Shown: positions 48,993 through 59,430, counted from the first letter of the stretch. The stretch is 64,000 nt of DNA from Pollutimonas subterranea (GCF_002849655.1 NZ_PDNW01000002.1:62001-126000); one strand, 5' to 3'. The notes: a model not told the origin generated them from the letters alone. Numbers and translations are program-made.

Positions 48993-51290
48993 ATGGACGC
49001 CAATTCCGATCTTGAAAAACTTGCCCTGGACTACCACGCCTACCCGTCCCCCGGCAAAATCTCCGTCATGCCCACCAAGCCGCTGGCCAACCAGGATGAC
49101 TTGTCGCTGGCGTACTCTCCCGGCGTCGCATTTGCCTGCATGAACATCCATGCGCAAGGCGAAGACGCCGCCGCCAAGTACACATCGCGCTCAAATCTGG
49201 TCGGTGTCATCACCAACGGTACCGCGGTGCTGGGCTTGGGCAACATCGGTCCGCTGGCCGCCAAGCCGGTCATGGAAGGCAAAGGATGTCTGTTCCGCAA
49301 ATTTGCCGGCATCGATGTCTTCGACATCGAGCTTGACGAGACCGACCCCGACAAGCTGGTCGACATCATTGCGGCGCTTGAGCCCACGCTGGGCGGCGTC
49401 AACCTTGAGGACATCAAGGCGCCCGAATGTTTCTATATCGAAAAGAAACTTCGTGAGCGCATGAAGATTCCGGTGTTCCACGACGACCAGCATGGCACGG
49501 CGATTATTTCCTCGGCCGCCATCATCAACGGACTGAAAGTCGTCAACAAGAAGATCGAAGACGTGAAACTGGTGTGTTCGGGCGCCGGCGCGGCCGCCAT
49601 TGCCTGCCTGAACCTACTCGTACACCTGGGCATACAGCAGTCCAACATCTACGTCGTGGATTCGCGCGGGGTGATCTGGAATGGCCGCGATGAAAACATG
49701 GAGCCCAACAAAGCCCGCTACGCTCAGAATACCGATGCCCGAAGCCTGGCCGATGCCTGCAACAACGCCGATGTGTTCCTTGGGTGTTCCGCGCCCGGGG
49801 TGCTGACCGCCGACATGGTCAAGACCATGGCCTCGCGCCCTCTCATCCTGGCCCTGGCCAATCCCGAGCCCGAAATCCGCCCCGAGGTTGCCAAGGCCGC
49901 GCGCCCCGACTGCATCATTGCGACGGGCCGTTCCGATTATCCGAACCAGGTCAACAACGTATTGTGTTTTCCCTTCATCTTCCGCGGTGCGCTCGACGTC
50001 GGCGCCACGGTCATCAATGAAGAAATGAAGCTGGCTTGCGTCAAAGCCATTGCCGAACTGGCCGAGGCGGAGCAGAACGATGAAGTCGCTATCGCTTACG
50101 CCGGCCAGGAATTGGCCTTCGGCCCCGATTACATTATTCCCAAGCCGTTCGACCCACGGCTGATCGTCAAGATTGCGCCGGCGGTGGCCGAAGCAGCCAT
50201 GGCGTCGGGCGTTGCCCGGCGGCCTATCGAAGACCTGGAAGCCTACCGGCAAAAGCTGATGAGCCTGGTCTACCACACTGGCCAGCTCATGCGGCCACTG
50301 TTCATGCAAGCCAAGAACGCACCGAAGCGGGTCATCTATGCCGACGGCGAAGACGAACGGGTGCTGCGCGCTGCGCAAACTGTGGTCGACGAAAAATTTG
50401 CCCATCCCATCCTGGTGGGCCGCCCTTCGGTGATCGAGATGCGCATTCAGAAGTACGGCCTGCGCCTGGAAGTCGGCCGCGACATTGAAATCGTCAATCC
50501 TGAAGACGACGACCGGTTCAACGAAACATGGTCGGCCTACTACAAATTGATGGGCCGTGATGGGGTGACGCCGGATATCGCCAAGGCCATGGTGCGCAAG
50601 CACAATTCATTGATCGCCGTCATGCTGCTGCAGCGCGGCGATGCGGACGCCATGATTTGCGGCGTGGCCAGCCGGTTCGACAATCAGTTGAAGTACGTGC
50701 AGGAAGTCATAGGATTGAAGCCGGGCGTGCAAACGTTTGCCGCCATGAACGTGCTGATGCTGCCGACACAGACACTGTTCATCTGCGATACGCATGTGAA
50801 TGAAAACCCAAGCGCCCAGCAGATCGCCGACATGACGATCCAGGCCGCCGACGAAATCCTGCGCTTTGGCGTCATCCCGAAGGTCGCCCTGCTGTCGCAC
50901 TCCAACTTTGGCAGCAGGTCCACCGAGTCGTCACGAAAAATGGCCGAGGCCCGTCGGCTTATTTCGGAGCGCGCGCCGACGCTGGAAGTCGACGGTGAAA
51001 TGCACGCCGACTCGGCCCTTTCGGAAACCATCCGGCTCAAGGCCTTTCCCGATTCGACATTGAAGGGACCAGCCAATTTGCTGATCATGCCGAATCTCGA
51101 CACTGGAAACATCACCTACAACATGCTGAAGATGACGGGCAGCAATGGCGTAGCCATGGGACCCGTATTGTTGGGCGCGGCACGCCCGGTACACATACTG
51201 ACGACCAGTTCGACCGTGCGCCGTATCGTGAACATGACAGCCCTTGCCGTGGTGGATGCGCAGCAGGAGGCCGGTCTGGTCCAACTGTAA
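48993..51290 (+). CDS. maeB: NADP-dependent malic enzyme with phosphotransacetylase-like domain
   Basis: A 765-residue multidomain malic enzyme converting malate to pyruvate, CO2 and NADPH. The N-terminal malic domain ([25 protein letters not shown]) and NAD(P)-binding domain ([13 protein letters not shown]) cover about residues 1-430. A phosphotransacetylase-like domain (about 440-765) follows, catalytically inactive in characterised relatives and thought to sense acetyl-CoA. AGGAG lies nine bases before the ATG. Divergent from odhA; a likely NADPH source for PHB synthesis. Confidence 0.95.
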   Translation: MDANSDLEKLALDYHAYPSPGKISVMPTKPLANQDDLSLAYSPGVAFACMNIHAQGEDAAAKYTSRSNLVGVITNGTAVLGLGNIGPLAAKPVMEGKGCLFRKFAGIDVFDIELDETDPDKLVDIIAALEPTLGGVNLEDIKAPECFYIEKKLRERMKIPVFHDDQHGTAIISSAAIINGLKVVNKKIEDVKLVCSGAGAAAIACLNLLVHLGIQQSNIYVVDSRGVIWNGRDENMEPNKARYAQNTDARSLADACNNADVFLGCSAPGVLTADMVKTMASRPLILALANPEPEIRPEVAKAARPDCIIATGRSDYPNQVNNVLCFPFIFRGALDVGATVINEEMKLACVKAIAELAEAEQNDEVAIAYAGQELAFGPDYIIPKPFDPRLIVKIAPAVAEAAMASGVARRPIEDLEAYRQKLMSLVYHTGQLMRPLFMQAKNAPKRVIYADGEDERVLRAAQTVVDEKFAHPILVGRPSVIEMRIQKYGLRLEVGRDIEIVNPEDDDRFNETWSAYYKLMGRDGVTPDIAKAMVRKHNSLIAVMLLQRGDADAMICGVASRFDNQLKYVQEVIGLKPGVQTFAAMNVLMLPTQTLFICDTHVNENPSAQQIADMTIQAADEILRFGVIPKVALLSHSNFGSRSTESSRKMAEARRLISERAPTLEVDGEMHADSALSETIRLKAFPDSTLKGPANLLIMPNLDTGNITYNMLKMTGSNGVAMGPVLLGAARPVHILTTSSTVRRIVNMTALAVVDAQQEAGLVQL

Positions 51291-51303
51291 ATGTATCGCA
51301 GGG

Positions 51304-52275
51304 CTACTCCACTTTGCCGATATCCTGGACAGCCCTGCGAAGCACTTTGTCATCGGCATCCCAATAAGCCTGGAACTCGGGCGTATCGAGATACTCGATA
51401 GGGCTGCCGGCGCCAAGCACCTTCGCCTTGACATCCGGGTCGTTCGCGACCCGTCTTGCGCTTTCGCGTAATGTATCCACGATTTCCTGCGGCACTTGGC
51501 CCGGCACAAAAATGCCGGACCATTGCACGAATTTGGCGTTGTAACCCAGCGACTCCAGGCTGGGCACATCCGGCAGAGTTGCCAGGGGCTTATCACCCCA
51601 ATGCGCCAGGGGCCGCAACGTACCGGCCTTGATGTGTTGGAGAACGCTGGAAGGTCCGGTAGAGATTGCATCCACCTGCCCGCCCAGCAATGCCGCCACG
51701 GCCGGCCCCGCCCCCGTGTAAGGTACGTGGGTCATTTTGATGCCGGTAGCGTTGGTCAACATCGCCATGGGCACATGCATCGAGCCATAGATTCCTGAGC
51801 TGCCATAGTCGATCTTGCCCGGCGACTGGCGGGCATAGTCGATAAAGTCCTTTGCCGTCTTCCAGGGCGCATCCGCGCGCACCACCAATACCGTCGGGTC
51901 AGCGGTGATCCGGGCGATGGCCTTGAAGTCGCTGGTGTCGTAGGCCGGTTCGCGACCCAGTATGCGATCTGCTTCAGGCAGGATCGATATGGACGAAAGC
52001 ATCAGCATGATGGTGTAGCCGTCGGGTTTGGCCCGGGCCGCCGCCCCCACGCCGATGGCGCCCCCGGCGCCGGCCTTGTTTTCCACCACAACCGGTTGAC
52101 CCAGATCTTTACCCAGGGCATCTGCAATAGGACGCGCCACCGTATCGGTGACGCCTCCCGGCGGGAAAGGCACAATCATGGTCACAGGCCGGTCAGGGTA
52201 CTTTGCCATGACGGCGCCGGCTGCGAACAGCGCCGAGGCCGCCATAAGGAGCTTCATGGGTATTGTGCTTTTCAT
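51304..52275 (-). CDS. Bug-family tripartite tricarboxylate transporter binding protein
   Basis: A 323-residue periplasmic binding protein of the Bug/TctC family, very numerous in Bordetella relatives. Signal peptide to VMA-K, then YPDRPVTMIVPFPPGGVTDTVAR, the family signature. AAGGAGG precedes ATG 52275; a longer frame upstream overlaps the FAH gene. The membrane partners TctA/TctB are not nearby, so it may be an orphan binding protein. Substrate unknown, though coupling with the FAH-like hydrolase 32 bases upstream hints at an acidic aromatic or dicarboxylate-type substrate. Confidence 0.92.
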   Translation of the reverse strand: MKSTIPMKLLMAASALFAAGAVMAKYPDRPVTMIVPFPPGGVTDTVARPIADALGKDLGQPVVVENKAGAGGAIGVGAAARAKPDGYTIMLMLSSISILPEADRILGREPAYDTSDFKAIARITADPTVLVVRADAPWKTAKDFIDYARQSPGKIDYGSSGIYGSMHVPMAMLTNATGIKMTHVPYTGAGPAVAALLGGQVDAISTGPSSVLQHIKAGTLRPLAHWGDKPLATLPDVPSLESLGYNAKFVQWSGIFVPGQVPQEIVDTLRESARRVANDPDVKAKVLGAGSPIEYLDTPEFQAYWDADDKVLRRAVQDIGKVE

Positions 52276-52307
52276 CGCTGCCTCCTTGGTGAAGGACCGC
52301 CCCGCAT

Positions 52308-53180
52308 TCAGACAAAGCGGTTTTCGATGCTGCCCAGACCGTCGATCTCGATGCGGACGGAGTCGTTGGGTTTCAGGTACTGCGGCGGGTTCAGGCCCAT
52401 GCCCACGCCGGCCGGCGTTCCGGTGGCAATGATGTCGCCCGGGAACAGGGTGATGCCGCGCGAGCAAGTTTCAATAAGCGCCGGGATGTCGAAAATGAAG
52501 TCGCGTGTGCTGGCGTCCTGGCGCAATTCGCCGTTTACCCAGCATCGCACCCGCGTATCGGAACCGTCGAGTTCATCGGCGGTGACGATCCAGGGGCCCA
52601 TAGGGCAGAAGGTATCGAATGACTTGCCGAGATCCCATTGCTGATGGCGCATCTGCACATCGCGCGCGGTGACGTCGTTGACAATGGTGTAGCCGAAAAT
52701 GTGGTTCAGCGCGTTTTGCCTGGAAATATTCTTGCCGCCCGTGCCGATGACGACCGCAAGCTCTGCCTCGTAGTCGATCTGGCTGGATAGTTCTGTTGGC
52801 AGCGACACGTCGTCGGCATGGCCGACGACACACTCGGGTACTTTAGTGAAGACGATGGGCCAGGCGGTAGTATCGGCATTGCTGGCCTTGAACACGGACC
52901 CCGATAACTCTTTGGCGTGCGCATGGTAATTGCGGCCCACACAGAAGATATTGCGCCGGGGCAGCGGAATGGGTGCGATCAGGCGGACGTCGTCCATGGA
53001 GGTGGTTTCGCCATGGAGCAGACTGGCCAGGTCGTGCCCCGCCGATGCCAGTTCAACCAATGACAGCACGCCGCGTTGAGCATCCTGCGGTGGCAGATCG
53101 AGGGTCTGCACAGACTGTCCGTCGCTGGAAACGACTCCTACACAACACTGTCCATTGTAACGGTAGGTGGCGAATCGCAT
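52308..53180 (-). CDS. Fumarylacetoacetate hydrolase family protein
   Basis: A 290-residue FAH-superfamily enzyme. The metal-binding region IFCVGRNYHAHAKE, the paired acidic residues in DYEAELAVVIG, and GDIIATGTPAGVGMG are typical. Family members include FAA hydrolase, 2-hydroxyhepta-2,4-diene-1,7-dioate isomerase and acylpyruvate hydrolases; the exact reaction is not determined. The ATG at 53180 opens a two-gene unit with the Bug protein. Confidence 0.88.
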   Translation of the reverse strand: MRFATYRYNGQCCVGVVSSDGQSVQTLDLPPQDAQRGVLSLVELASAGHDLASLLHGETTSMDDVRLIAPIPLPRRNIFCVGRNYHAHAKELSGSVFKASNADTTAWPIVFTKVPECVVGHADDVSLPTELSSQIDYEAELAVVIGTGGKNISRQNALNHIFGYTIVNDVTARDVQMRHQQWDLGKSFDTFCPMGPWIVTADELDGSDTRVRCWVNGELRQDASTRDFIFDIPALIETCSRGITLFPGDIIATGTPAGVGMGLNPPQYLKPNDSVRIEIDGLGSIENRFV

Positions 53181-53307
53181 GCGTGTAGTTCCCGTAGTTG
53201 GTCACCCGCGCAGTATATAAGCGGCTAGTTCACAAGGCAATACAGCTTTATACCCAGGAAGATGGCAGCCAGCCGGATACCGACACGCGCCCTTGGACTA
53301 CCCCAAT

Positions 53308-53349
53308 AAAAAAGGGCGCCTTGCATAGCCCATTATGCAAGGCGCCCTT
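53308..53349 (-). terminator. Strong terminator of the sdhCDABE-gltA operon
   Basis: Perfect 16-bp arms AAGGGCGCCTTGCATA (53312-53327) and TATGCAAGGCGCCCTT (53334-53349) with a 6-base loop. On the minus strand it is followed by six Ts. Located 14 bases after gltA. Confidence 0.95.
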
Positions 53350-53363
53350 CCCGTTACCGCCGA

Positions 53364-54671
53364 TTACTTGCGGTTGGCAGGTATGTCGCGTGGTACCGAA
53401 CCGGTGTACAACTGGCGTGGACGGCCGATTTTGTAATCGGGATCCGACAGCATTTCGTTCCATTGGGCAATCCAGCCCACTGTGCGCGCCAATGCAAAAA
53501 TGGCGGTGAACATCGAAGTGGGTATGCCGATGGCGCGTTGCACGATGCCCGAATAGAAGTCGACGTTCGGGTAGAGCTTGCGTTCGACGAAATACGGATC
53601 TTCCAGCGCAATGCGCTCGAGTTCCATGGCCAGCTTGAACAGAGGATCATTTTCCAGGCCCAGGGCGGCCAGCACTTCCTTGCAGGTTTCCTGCATGAGC
53701 GTGGCACGCGGGTCGTAGTTCTTGTAGACGCGGTGACCGAAGCCCATCAAGCGTACGCCCGAATTCTTGTCCTTGACCTTTTCCATGAACTCGCCAACCT
53801 TGGCGATTCCACCATTGGCCTGCAGTTCTTCCAGCATTTGCAGGCATGCTTCGTTGGCGCCGCCATGAGCGGGGCCCCACAGGCAGCCTACACCTGCCGC
53901 GATGGCGGCAAATGGATTGGTGCCCGACGAACCGCAAAGGCGAACCGTCGACGTGGACGCGTTCTGCTCGTGGTCAGCGTGGAGTATGAAAATACGATCT
54001 AGCGCACGTTCGACGACTTCGTTGACCTTGTACTCTTCGCAAGGCGTTGCGAACATCATGCGCAGGAAGTTGCCCGTGTAGGACAGATCATTCTGCGGGT
54101 AGATGAACGGCTGTCCTTGCGAGTACTTGTAGGCCATCGCGACCAGCGTAGGCATTTTCGCGATCAGGCGAATGGCCGACACATGGCGATGATGCGGGTT
54201 GGTGATATCGGTGGAGTCATGATAGAAAGCCGACAAGGCGCCCACCAGGCCCGTCAACACGGCCATGGGATGCGCGTCGCGACGGAAGCCGCGCAGAAAG
54301 AAATGCAGCTGCTCGTTGACCATCGTGTGATGAGTGACGAGCGAATCGAAGTCAGCCTTTTCGGTTTCGTTGGGCAGATCGCCGTTCAAAATCAGGTAGC
54401 AGATATCGAGAAAATTACAATTTTCAGCAAGTTGGTCGATGGGGTAGCCGCGGTACAAAAGCTGACCCTTGTCGCCATCAATATAAGTAATGCCGGATTC
54501 GCAGGATGCCGTCGATAGAAAGCCCGGATCGTAGGTGAACATGCCGGTTTGGCCGTACAGCTTGCGGATATCGATTACGTCTGGACCGATCGTACCTTGG
54601 TACACCGGAAATTCAATCGGCGCACTACCATCGGAGAACGATAGTGTGGCTTTGTTATCTGACAATTGCAT
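53364..54671 (-). CDS. gltA: Citrate synthase (type II, hexameric)
   Basis: A 435-residue citrate synthase condensing acetyl-CoA and oxaloacetate. [28 protein letters not shown] (active-site His), [12 protein letters not shown] (His) and [14 protein letters not shown] are the active-site signatures. AAGGA lies seven bases upstream of ATG 54671; an adjacent GTG is less likely. Last gene of the operon, 16 bases after sdhE. Confidence 0.97.
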   Translation of the reverse strand: MQLSDNKATLSFSDGSAPIEFPVYQGTIGPDVIDIRKLYGQTGMFTYDPGFLSTASCESGITYIDGDKGQLLYRGYPIDQLAENCNFLDICYLILNGDLPNETEKADFDSLVTHHTMVNEQLHFFLRGFRRDAHPMAVLTGLVGALSAFYHDSTDITNPHHRHVSAIRLIAKMPTLVAMAYKYSQGQPFIYPQNDLSYTGNFLRMMFATPCEEYKVNEVVERALDRIFILHADHEQNASTSTVRLCGSSGTNPFAAIAAGVGCLWGPAHGGANEACLQMLEELQANGGIAKVGEFMEKVKDKNSGVRLMGFGHRVYKNYDPRATLMQETCKEVLAALGLENDPLFKLAMELERIALEDPYFVERKLYPNVDFYSGIVQRAIGIPTSMFTAIFALARTVGWIAQWNEMLSDPDYKIGRPRQLYTGSVPRDIPANRK

Positions 54672-54687
54672 CACATTTTCCTTAAAA

Positions 54688-54948
54688 TTAAAGCTTTTGC
54701 ATCTGCGTGACTAGGCGAAGGATATCGGGCGTGTCATACACCCCGTCCAGCTTTTCGCGGCCCAGCAATACATCAAGCAATTCGTTGTCATCCATCTCGA
54801 ACAGCAGGGTCAGGGCAGATACGTCGGTGTCGGTCAGTTCTGTTTCGAATTGATCCAAAAATCGGGTGATGATCAGGTCATTTTCCAACAAGCCCCGTCG
54901 AGCACGCCACCTCAGGCGGGCACGCTCCAGTTCTGACAACTTTCTCAT
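54688..54948 (-). CDS. sdhE: FAD assembly factor SdhE (succinate dehydrogenase)
   Basis: An 86-residue protein that attaches FAD covalently to SdhA. The conserved RGxxE motif appears as [14 protein letters not shown]. The start is ATG 54948 (an in-frame TTG precedes it). It lies between sdhB and gltA with 16-18 base gaps, in the standard proteobacterial order. Confidence 0.95.
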   Translation of the reverse strand: MRKLSELERARLRWRARRGLLENDLIITRFLDQFETELTDTDVSALTLLFEMDDNELLDVLLGREKLDGVYDTPDILRLVTQMQKL

Positions 54949-54966
54949 CAATGATCCAAACCTTCT

Positions 54967-55683
54967 TTATATAGTGCGGCGAACCAGCATTTCCTTGATC
55001 TTGCCGATGGCAGCCGATGGATTCAGGCCCTTGGGACAGACGTCGGCACAGTTCATGATGGTGTGGCAGCGGAACAGGCGATATGGATCTTCCAGATTGT
55101 CCAGGCGCTCGCCCGTGGCTTCATCGCGGCTGTCCACAATGAAGCGGTAAGCCTGCAACAAGCCTGCGGGACCGACGAATTTGTCGGGATTCCACCAGAA
55201 GGAAGGACATGCGGTGGAACAGCATGCGCACAGGATGCATTCGTACAGGCCGTTGAGTTCGTCGCGCGCTTCTGGAGTCTGCAGGCGTTCTTTCTCGGGT
55301 GGCGGCTGGTCATTGATCAGGAACGGCTTGATCGAATGATACTGATTGAAGAAGTGCGTCATGTCGACGATGAGGTCGCGCACCACGGGCAGGCCCGGCA
55401 AAGGCTTCAGGACGATGGGCTCTTTGAGCTCGAGAAGATTGGTGGTGCATGCCAGCCCGTTCTTGCCGTTGATGTTCATGGCATCGGAACCGCACACGCC
55501 TTCGCGGCATGAACGGCGTATGGCAAGACTGTCGTCGACATCGCTCTTGATGCGGATGATGGCATCGAGCAGCATCTTGTCAGTGGGCTGCAGCTCGACT
55601 TCGAGCTTCTGCATGTATGGCCGCTCGTCCTTGTCCGGATCGTAGCGATAGATTTCAAACTTGACGGTACGTTTTTGACTCAT
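54967..55683 (-). CDS. sdhB: Succinate dehydrogenase iron-sulfur subunit
   Basis: A 238-residue Fe-S subunit. The 2Fe-2S ligands are in RRSCREGVCGSDAMNINGKN, the 4Fe-4S ligands in CILCACCSTACP and the 3Fe-4S ligands in CHTIMNCADVCPKG. It passes electrons from SdhA to the quinone site. It lies 13 bases after sdhA. Confidence 0.98.
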   Translation of the reverse strand: MSQKRTVKFEIYRYDPDKDERPYMQKLEVELQPTDKMLLDAIIRIKSDVDDSLAIRRSCREGVCGSDAMNINGKNGLACTTNLLELKEPIVLKPLPGLPVVRDLIVDMTHFFNQYHSIKPFLINDQPPPEKERLQTPEARDELNGLYECILCACCSTACPSFWWNPDKFVGPAGLLQAYRFIVDSRDEATGERLDNLEDPYRLFRCHTIMNCADVCPKGLNPSAAIGKIKEMLVRRTI

Positions 55684-55696
55684 TTCGATATCCTGC

Positions 55697-57472
55697 TTAG
55701 AAGGTCCGCGATTTGGGCGGGAAGCTGTCTACGGTAAGCGGCTTCATTTGCACCGGCTTGTAGTCGAGACGGCTGCCTTCCGAGAACCACATTGTATGGC
55801 GCAACCAATTGACGTCATCGCGCTCGGGGTGATCGTTCAGCGCGTGCGCTCCGCGACTTTCCGTACGGTTGGCGGCCGACTTCGTCGTGGCACGCGCCAC
55901 TTCGATCATGTTGGTCACCTCGAGGGCTTCAATACGCGCCGTATTGAAAACTTTCGATTTATCTTTGAAGTAGAGGCTGTCCACCTGAGGAGCCAGACTT
56001 TCAATGGCGTCCACGCCCTTGTTCAGCAGGTCGAGCGTGCGGAATACCCCGCAGTGATGCTGCATGGCCATTCGAATGGCGTTGCCGACATCTTGTGTTT
56101 TTTCGCCATCGGTGCGCGTCTCGAGCTTGTTCACGCGGTCGAGGGAGAAATCGATGGCCGACTCGGGAATGGATTGATGGGAACGCTGGCGTTCGGGATG
56201 CGATTCGACGATATGGTTGCCCGCCGAGCGCCCGAACACGATAAGGTCCAGCAAGGAGTTGGTACCCAGACGGTTGGCGCCGTGCACCGACGTGGCGGCG
56301 CATTCGCCGATGGCGTACAAGCCATTGACGGGCGTGGTCTCGCCGTTGGCGACGCTGACAACCTGGCCGTAGATATTGGTGGGGATACCGCCCATTTGAT
56401 AATGGATGGTGGGCACCACGGGGATGGGATCTTTGGCGGGATCCACGTTCGCAAACTTGATGGCGATTTCGCGAATGGAAGGCAAGCGCTTCTGGATGGT
56501 TTCGGCACCAAGGTGGTCGAGCTTGAGAACGACATAGCTGCCGTCTCCGCAACCGCGGCCTTCCTTGATTTCCTGGTCCATCGAGCGCGAAACGAAGTCG
56601 CGCGGGGCCAGGTCCTTGAGCGTGGGCGCGTAGCGCTCCATGAAGCGTTCACCGTCTTTATTCAAGAGAATGCCGCCCTCGCCGCGCACGCCTTCGGTGA
56701 TCAGTACGCCAGCGCCAGCGACGCCAGTGGGATGAAATTGCCAGAACTCCATGTCTTGCAAGGGGAAGCCGGCACGCGCCGCCATTCCCAGGCCATCGCC
56801 GGTATTGATGAACGCGTTGGTGGAAGCAGCCCAGATGCGGCCTGCACCGCCCGTGGCCAGCACAGTTTGCTTGGCTTCCAGCACGTAGATCTCGCCGGTT
56901 TCCATTTCGAGCGCGGTAACGCCCAGCACATCGCCTGCATCGTTGCGCAACAGGTCGAGAGCCATCCACTCGACAAAGAATTGCGTGCGCGCCGCCACGT
57001 TACGCTGATACAGCGTGTGCAGCATGGCATGCCCTGTACGGTCAGCCGCGGCACAGGCGCGTTGCACGGGCTTCTCGCCGAAATTGGCGGTATGGCCGCC
57101 GAAGGGCCGTTGATAGATGGTGCCATCGGGATTGCGGTCGAACGGCATGCCGAAATGTTCGAGTTCGTAGACGGCATTGGGCGCTTCACGGCACATGAAT
57201 TCGATAGCGTCCTGGTCGCCGAGCCAGTCGGAACCCTTGACGGTATCGTACATATGCCAGTACCAGTTGTCTTCGCTCATGTTGCCCAGCGAGGCGCTGA
57301 CGCCGCCCTGAGCGGCAACGGTATGTGAACGCGTCGGGAACACTTTGGACAGGACCGCGACGGACAAGCCGGCCTGAGCCAGTTGCAAGGAGCAACGCAT
57401 GCCGGCTCCGCCGGCGCCTACGACCACCACATCAAACTGGCGGCGCGGTAAGGAATTTTTGACAGCAGCCAC
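55697..57472 (-). CDS. sdhA: Succinate dehydrogenase flavoprotein subunit
   Basis: A 591-residue flavoprotein oxidising succinate to fumarate. The FAD motif VVVGAGGAGMRCSLQLAQ, SHTVAAQGGVSASLGN (His for covalent FAD) and HGANRLGTNSLLDL (active site) are intact. It begins with GTG at 57472, four bases after the sdhD stop, with GGAG about 12 bases away; its target for covalent FAD attachment fits the nearby sdhE. Confidence 0.97.
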   Translation of the reverse strand: MAAVKNSLPRRQFDVVVVGAGGAGMRCSLQLAQAGLSVAVLSKVFPTRSHTVAAQGGVSASLGNMSEDNWYWHMYDTVKGSDWLGDQDAIEFMCREAPNAVYELEHFGMPFDRNPDGTIYQRPFGGHTANFGEKPVQRACAAADRTGHAMLHTLYQRNVAARTQFFVEWMALDLLRNDAGDVLGVTALEMETGEIYVLEAKQTVLATGGAGRIWAASTNAFINTGDGLGMAARAGFPLQDMEFWQFHPTGVAGAGVLITEGVRGEGGILLNKDGERFMERYAPTLKDLAPRDFVSRSMDQEIKEGRGCGDGSYVVLKLDHLGAETIQKRLPSIREIAIKFANVDPAKDPIPVVPTIHYQMGGIPTNIYGQVVSVANGETTPVNGLYAIGECAATSVHGANRLGTNSLLDLIVFGRSAGNHIVESHPERQRSHQSIPESAIDFSLDRVNKLETRTDGEKTQDVGNAIRMAMQHHCGVFRTLDLLNKGVDAIESLAPQVDSLYFKDKSKVFNTARIEALEVTNMIEVARATTKSAANRTESRGAHALNDHPERDDVNWLRHTMWFSEGSRLDYKPVQMKPLTVDSFPPKSRTF

Positions 57473-57475
57473 GGC

Positions 57476-57859
57476 TTATAAGCTCCAGAGAATTTTTGCA
57501 AAGAATACGACAGCGCCTACCAGCCACAGGAGGGTCAGGACTTGCAGGAACAAGCGCAGGCCCGCCGAACGGACGTAGTCCATCCAGATGTCGCGCACGC
57601 CTATCCATGCATGCCAGGCCAGCGACAAGAACGCCAGCGTGGCCAGCAAGGAGCCAACAGGCATCCCGAACCATGCAAAGGTAAAAAGGTGGCGCCAATT
57701 TTCGAAATTCATTTCAGACGTGAAAATAATTCCGAAAAAAAGCACCAGCGTGTAGACGGCCATTATGATGGCGGTAACACGCTGAACGATGAAATCGATG
57801 GTGCCGTAATGGGCACCGACAACGAGGCGTTTCGTGCCGAGACGTTCTTGAGTTGTCAT
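57476..57859 (-). CDS. sdhD: Succinate dehydrogenase membrane anchor subunit SdhD
   Basis: A 127-residue membrane anchor with three segments. VGAHYGTIDFIVQRVTAIIMA and the haem-ligand region SLAWHAWIGVRDIWMDYV (His) match the family. The ATG at 57859 overlaps the sdhC stop in TAATG; a GTG six bases upstream is the alternative. Confidence 0.93.
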   Translation of the reverse strand: MTTQERLGTKRLVVGAHYGTIDFIVQRVTAIIMAVYTLVLFFGIIFTSEMNFENWRHLFTFAWFGMPVGSLLATLAFLSLAWHAWIGVRDIWMDYVRSAGLRLFLQVLTLLWLVGAVVFFAKILWSL

Positions 57860-58272
57860 TACCACACCCCAAACAGTTTAAGACCAAAGACGATGGTCAG
57901 CGCCAGGCTGACCCCCAGGACGACGCCCGCCGTTTTCTGGGCCGAATGCTTGTCGTTGGCAATATGCAGGTCGAGCATGAGATAGCGGATGCCGGCACAG
58001 AAATGGTGCAGGTAACCCCATATAAGAACCAGCAGCACCAGCTTGCACAATGGGTTCGCCACCCAGGATTGAATGCTTGCGTAGCTTTCGGGTGATGTCA
58101 CGCTGAGCGCGAACAGCGGCAAGATGACCAACGGTAAACAGACGAACAACAATGCGCCGCTGATGCGGTGCAGAATCGACGTTTTCCCTGCCAACGGCAG
58201 GCGGTAGCTCAGGATCTGCGGAATGCTTAGGTTGCGAAACTGCGGACGTGGCTTTGAAGCTGAATCGGACAT
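57859..58272 (-). CDS. sdhC: Succinate dehydrogenase cytochrome b556 subunit
   Basis: A 137-residue membrane subunit with three segments. HRISGALLFVCLPL and the region GYLHHFCAGIRYLMLDLH carry the family His residues for haem b. First gene of sdhCDAB-sdhE-gltA. The 94-base gap upstream holds a TATAAC but no well-placed -35. Confidence 0.95.
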   Translation of the reverse strand: MSDSASKPRPQFRNLSIPQILSYRLPLAGKTSILHRISGALLFVCLPLVILPLFALSVTSPESYASIQSWVANPLCKLVLLVLIWGYLHHFCAGIRYLMLDLHIANDKHSAQKTAGVVLGVSLALTIVFGLKLFGVW

Positions 58273-58366
58273 GATGGCCTCGAGTTATAACAATTAATTT
58301 ATTGCAAAGAGCTGCGGTATTTTCGCCTATTTGGCGGCGGTCCACCAAACGGAGTAAAAAAGGTAA

Positions 58367-59137
58367 TCAATTCAAGCTGTTCTTGTAATGGAATCGTTCT
58401 GTTACATACAATCCCCTACGTACCTCCATGGGTCGATCCCCATAGGTATAAGACACACGCTCGACTTGCAGCAACGGACTTCCAGCGGCAATCTGGAACA
58501 AGTCGCATTGGTCTTGAGTCGCCGAGACGGCTCGTATTTTTTCTTCGGCCCGCACCATGCTTACGCCGAATTCAGATTCGAACAACGCATACAAGGGGCC
58601 GCGATAGCGCCCGAGTGAATCGGCGGTAAGCCCACGAAACACAGACCCGGGCAGCCAGATGTCATCGAGTATGGTCGGGATCTGGTCAAACGACAGCAAT
58701 CGCCGGATATTGACGACGATGTCGGCCGTGCGCAGATCGAGCAGTGCCGCGATATCGGCGGGTGCCTTCACCCGTCGGCATTCAAGGACCCGGCTGCCGG
58801 ACAGGGACTGCTTGGCATCGTCGGGCGTAAGCCGCAGGAAACGGAACCGGACGTTGGCTTCGTGGTGCGTGGCCACGAAGGTGCCCTTGCCTTGGCGGCG
58901 TATCAACAGGTTTTCGGCGGCGAGTTCGTCGATGGCCTTGCGCACCGTGCCCTGGCTGACCTGAAAGCGGCCGGCCAGTTCAAGTTCGCTGGGTATGGCT
59001 TCGCCAGGCTTCCATTCGCCGCGGTCCAGGCTGTGCAGCAACAAGCCCTTGATTTGCTGATACAACGGACTGAAGGCCGCACTGCTTGCAGAGCGACCCG
59101 CGTCTGAGGCGTGATCAGCGGAAGGGTTATTGGGCAT
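58367..59137 (-). CDS. GntR/HutC-family transcriptional regulator (UTRA domain)
   Basis: About 256 residues: an N-terminal winged helix (PLYQQIKGLLLHSLDRGEW, then PSELELAGRFQVSQGTVRKAIDELA, about 20-90) and a C-terminal UTRA effector domain (FRFLRLTP through the Tyr/Arg end). The start is placed at ATG 59137; ATG 59188 is possible. It lies between sdhC and mdh, so control of TCA genes by a carboxylate-type effector is plausible. The perfect palindrome in its promoter suggests autoregulation. Confidence 0.87.
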   Translation of the reverse strand: MPNNPSADHASDAGRSASSAAFSPLYQQIKGLLLHSLDRGEWKPGEAIPSELELAGRFQVSQGTVRKAIDELAAENLLIRRQGKGTFVATHHEANVRFRFLRLTPDDAKQSLSGSRVLECRRVKAPADIAALLDLRTADIVVNIRRLLSFDQIPTILDDIWLPGSVFRGLTADSLGRYRGPLYALFESEFGVSMVRAEEKIRAVSATQDQCDLFQIAAGSPLLQVERVSYTYGDRPMEVRRGLYVTERFHYKNSLN

Positions 59138-59238
59138 AAGGCAAAGTCGGTTTTGCGTAAGATTCGGCGAGGCGTAGAAAACTTTCATGGGGCACCCGGC
59201 ATTTTCGCATGCCTGACGGTTTCTGTCTAACACTCTTG

Positions 59239-59261
59239 TGTCTTATATAAGATATAAGACA
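59239..59261. promoter_or_regulatory. Perfect palindrome, probable GntR operator
   Basis: TGTCTTATAT (59239-59248) and ATATAAGACA (59252-59261) are exact inverted repeats around AAG. It ends one base before the mdh -35 and lies about 100 bases upstream of the regulator start, so one site could control both directions. Confidence 0.75.
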
Positions 59262-59262
59262 A

Positions 59263-59291
59263 TTGACGCGCCTAACGTTTTTCGCTAACCT
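59263..59291 (+). promoter_or_regulatory. Candidate mdh promoter
   Basis: TTGACG (59263-59268), a 17-base spacer and TAACCT (59286-59291), about 140 bases before mdh. The palindrome abuts the -35, a typical place for a repressor or a class II activator. Confidence 0.55.
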
Positions 59292-59430
59292 AGCGTGCTA
59301 CCGTGGCGTGTGCGCCCGCTGTTGCCGCGCCCGCACGGGGAGCCTGTCATGCCTCGCGTCCAGGCACCCGAAAGCACTACACTATTAGTATCCGTACCCA
59401 CTCATTCCTACTATCTACGGGAGATTGTTC

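Noticed and set aside
55748-57328. 526-codon open frame opposite sdhA
   Set aside because: Antisense to sdhA with all active-site motifs intact; no family features on the opposite strand.
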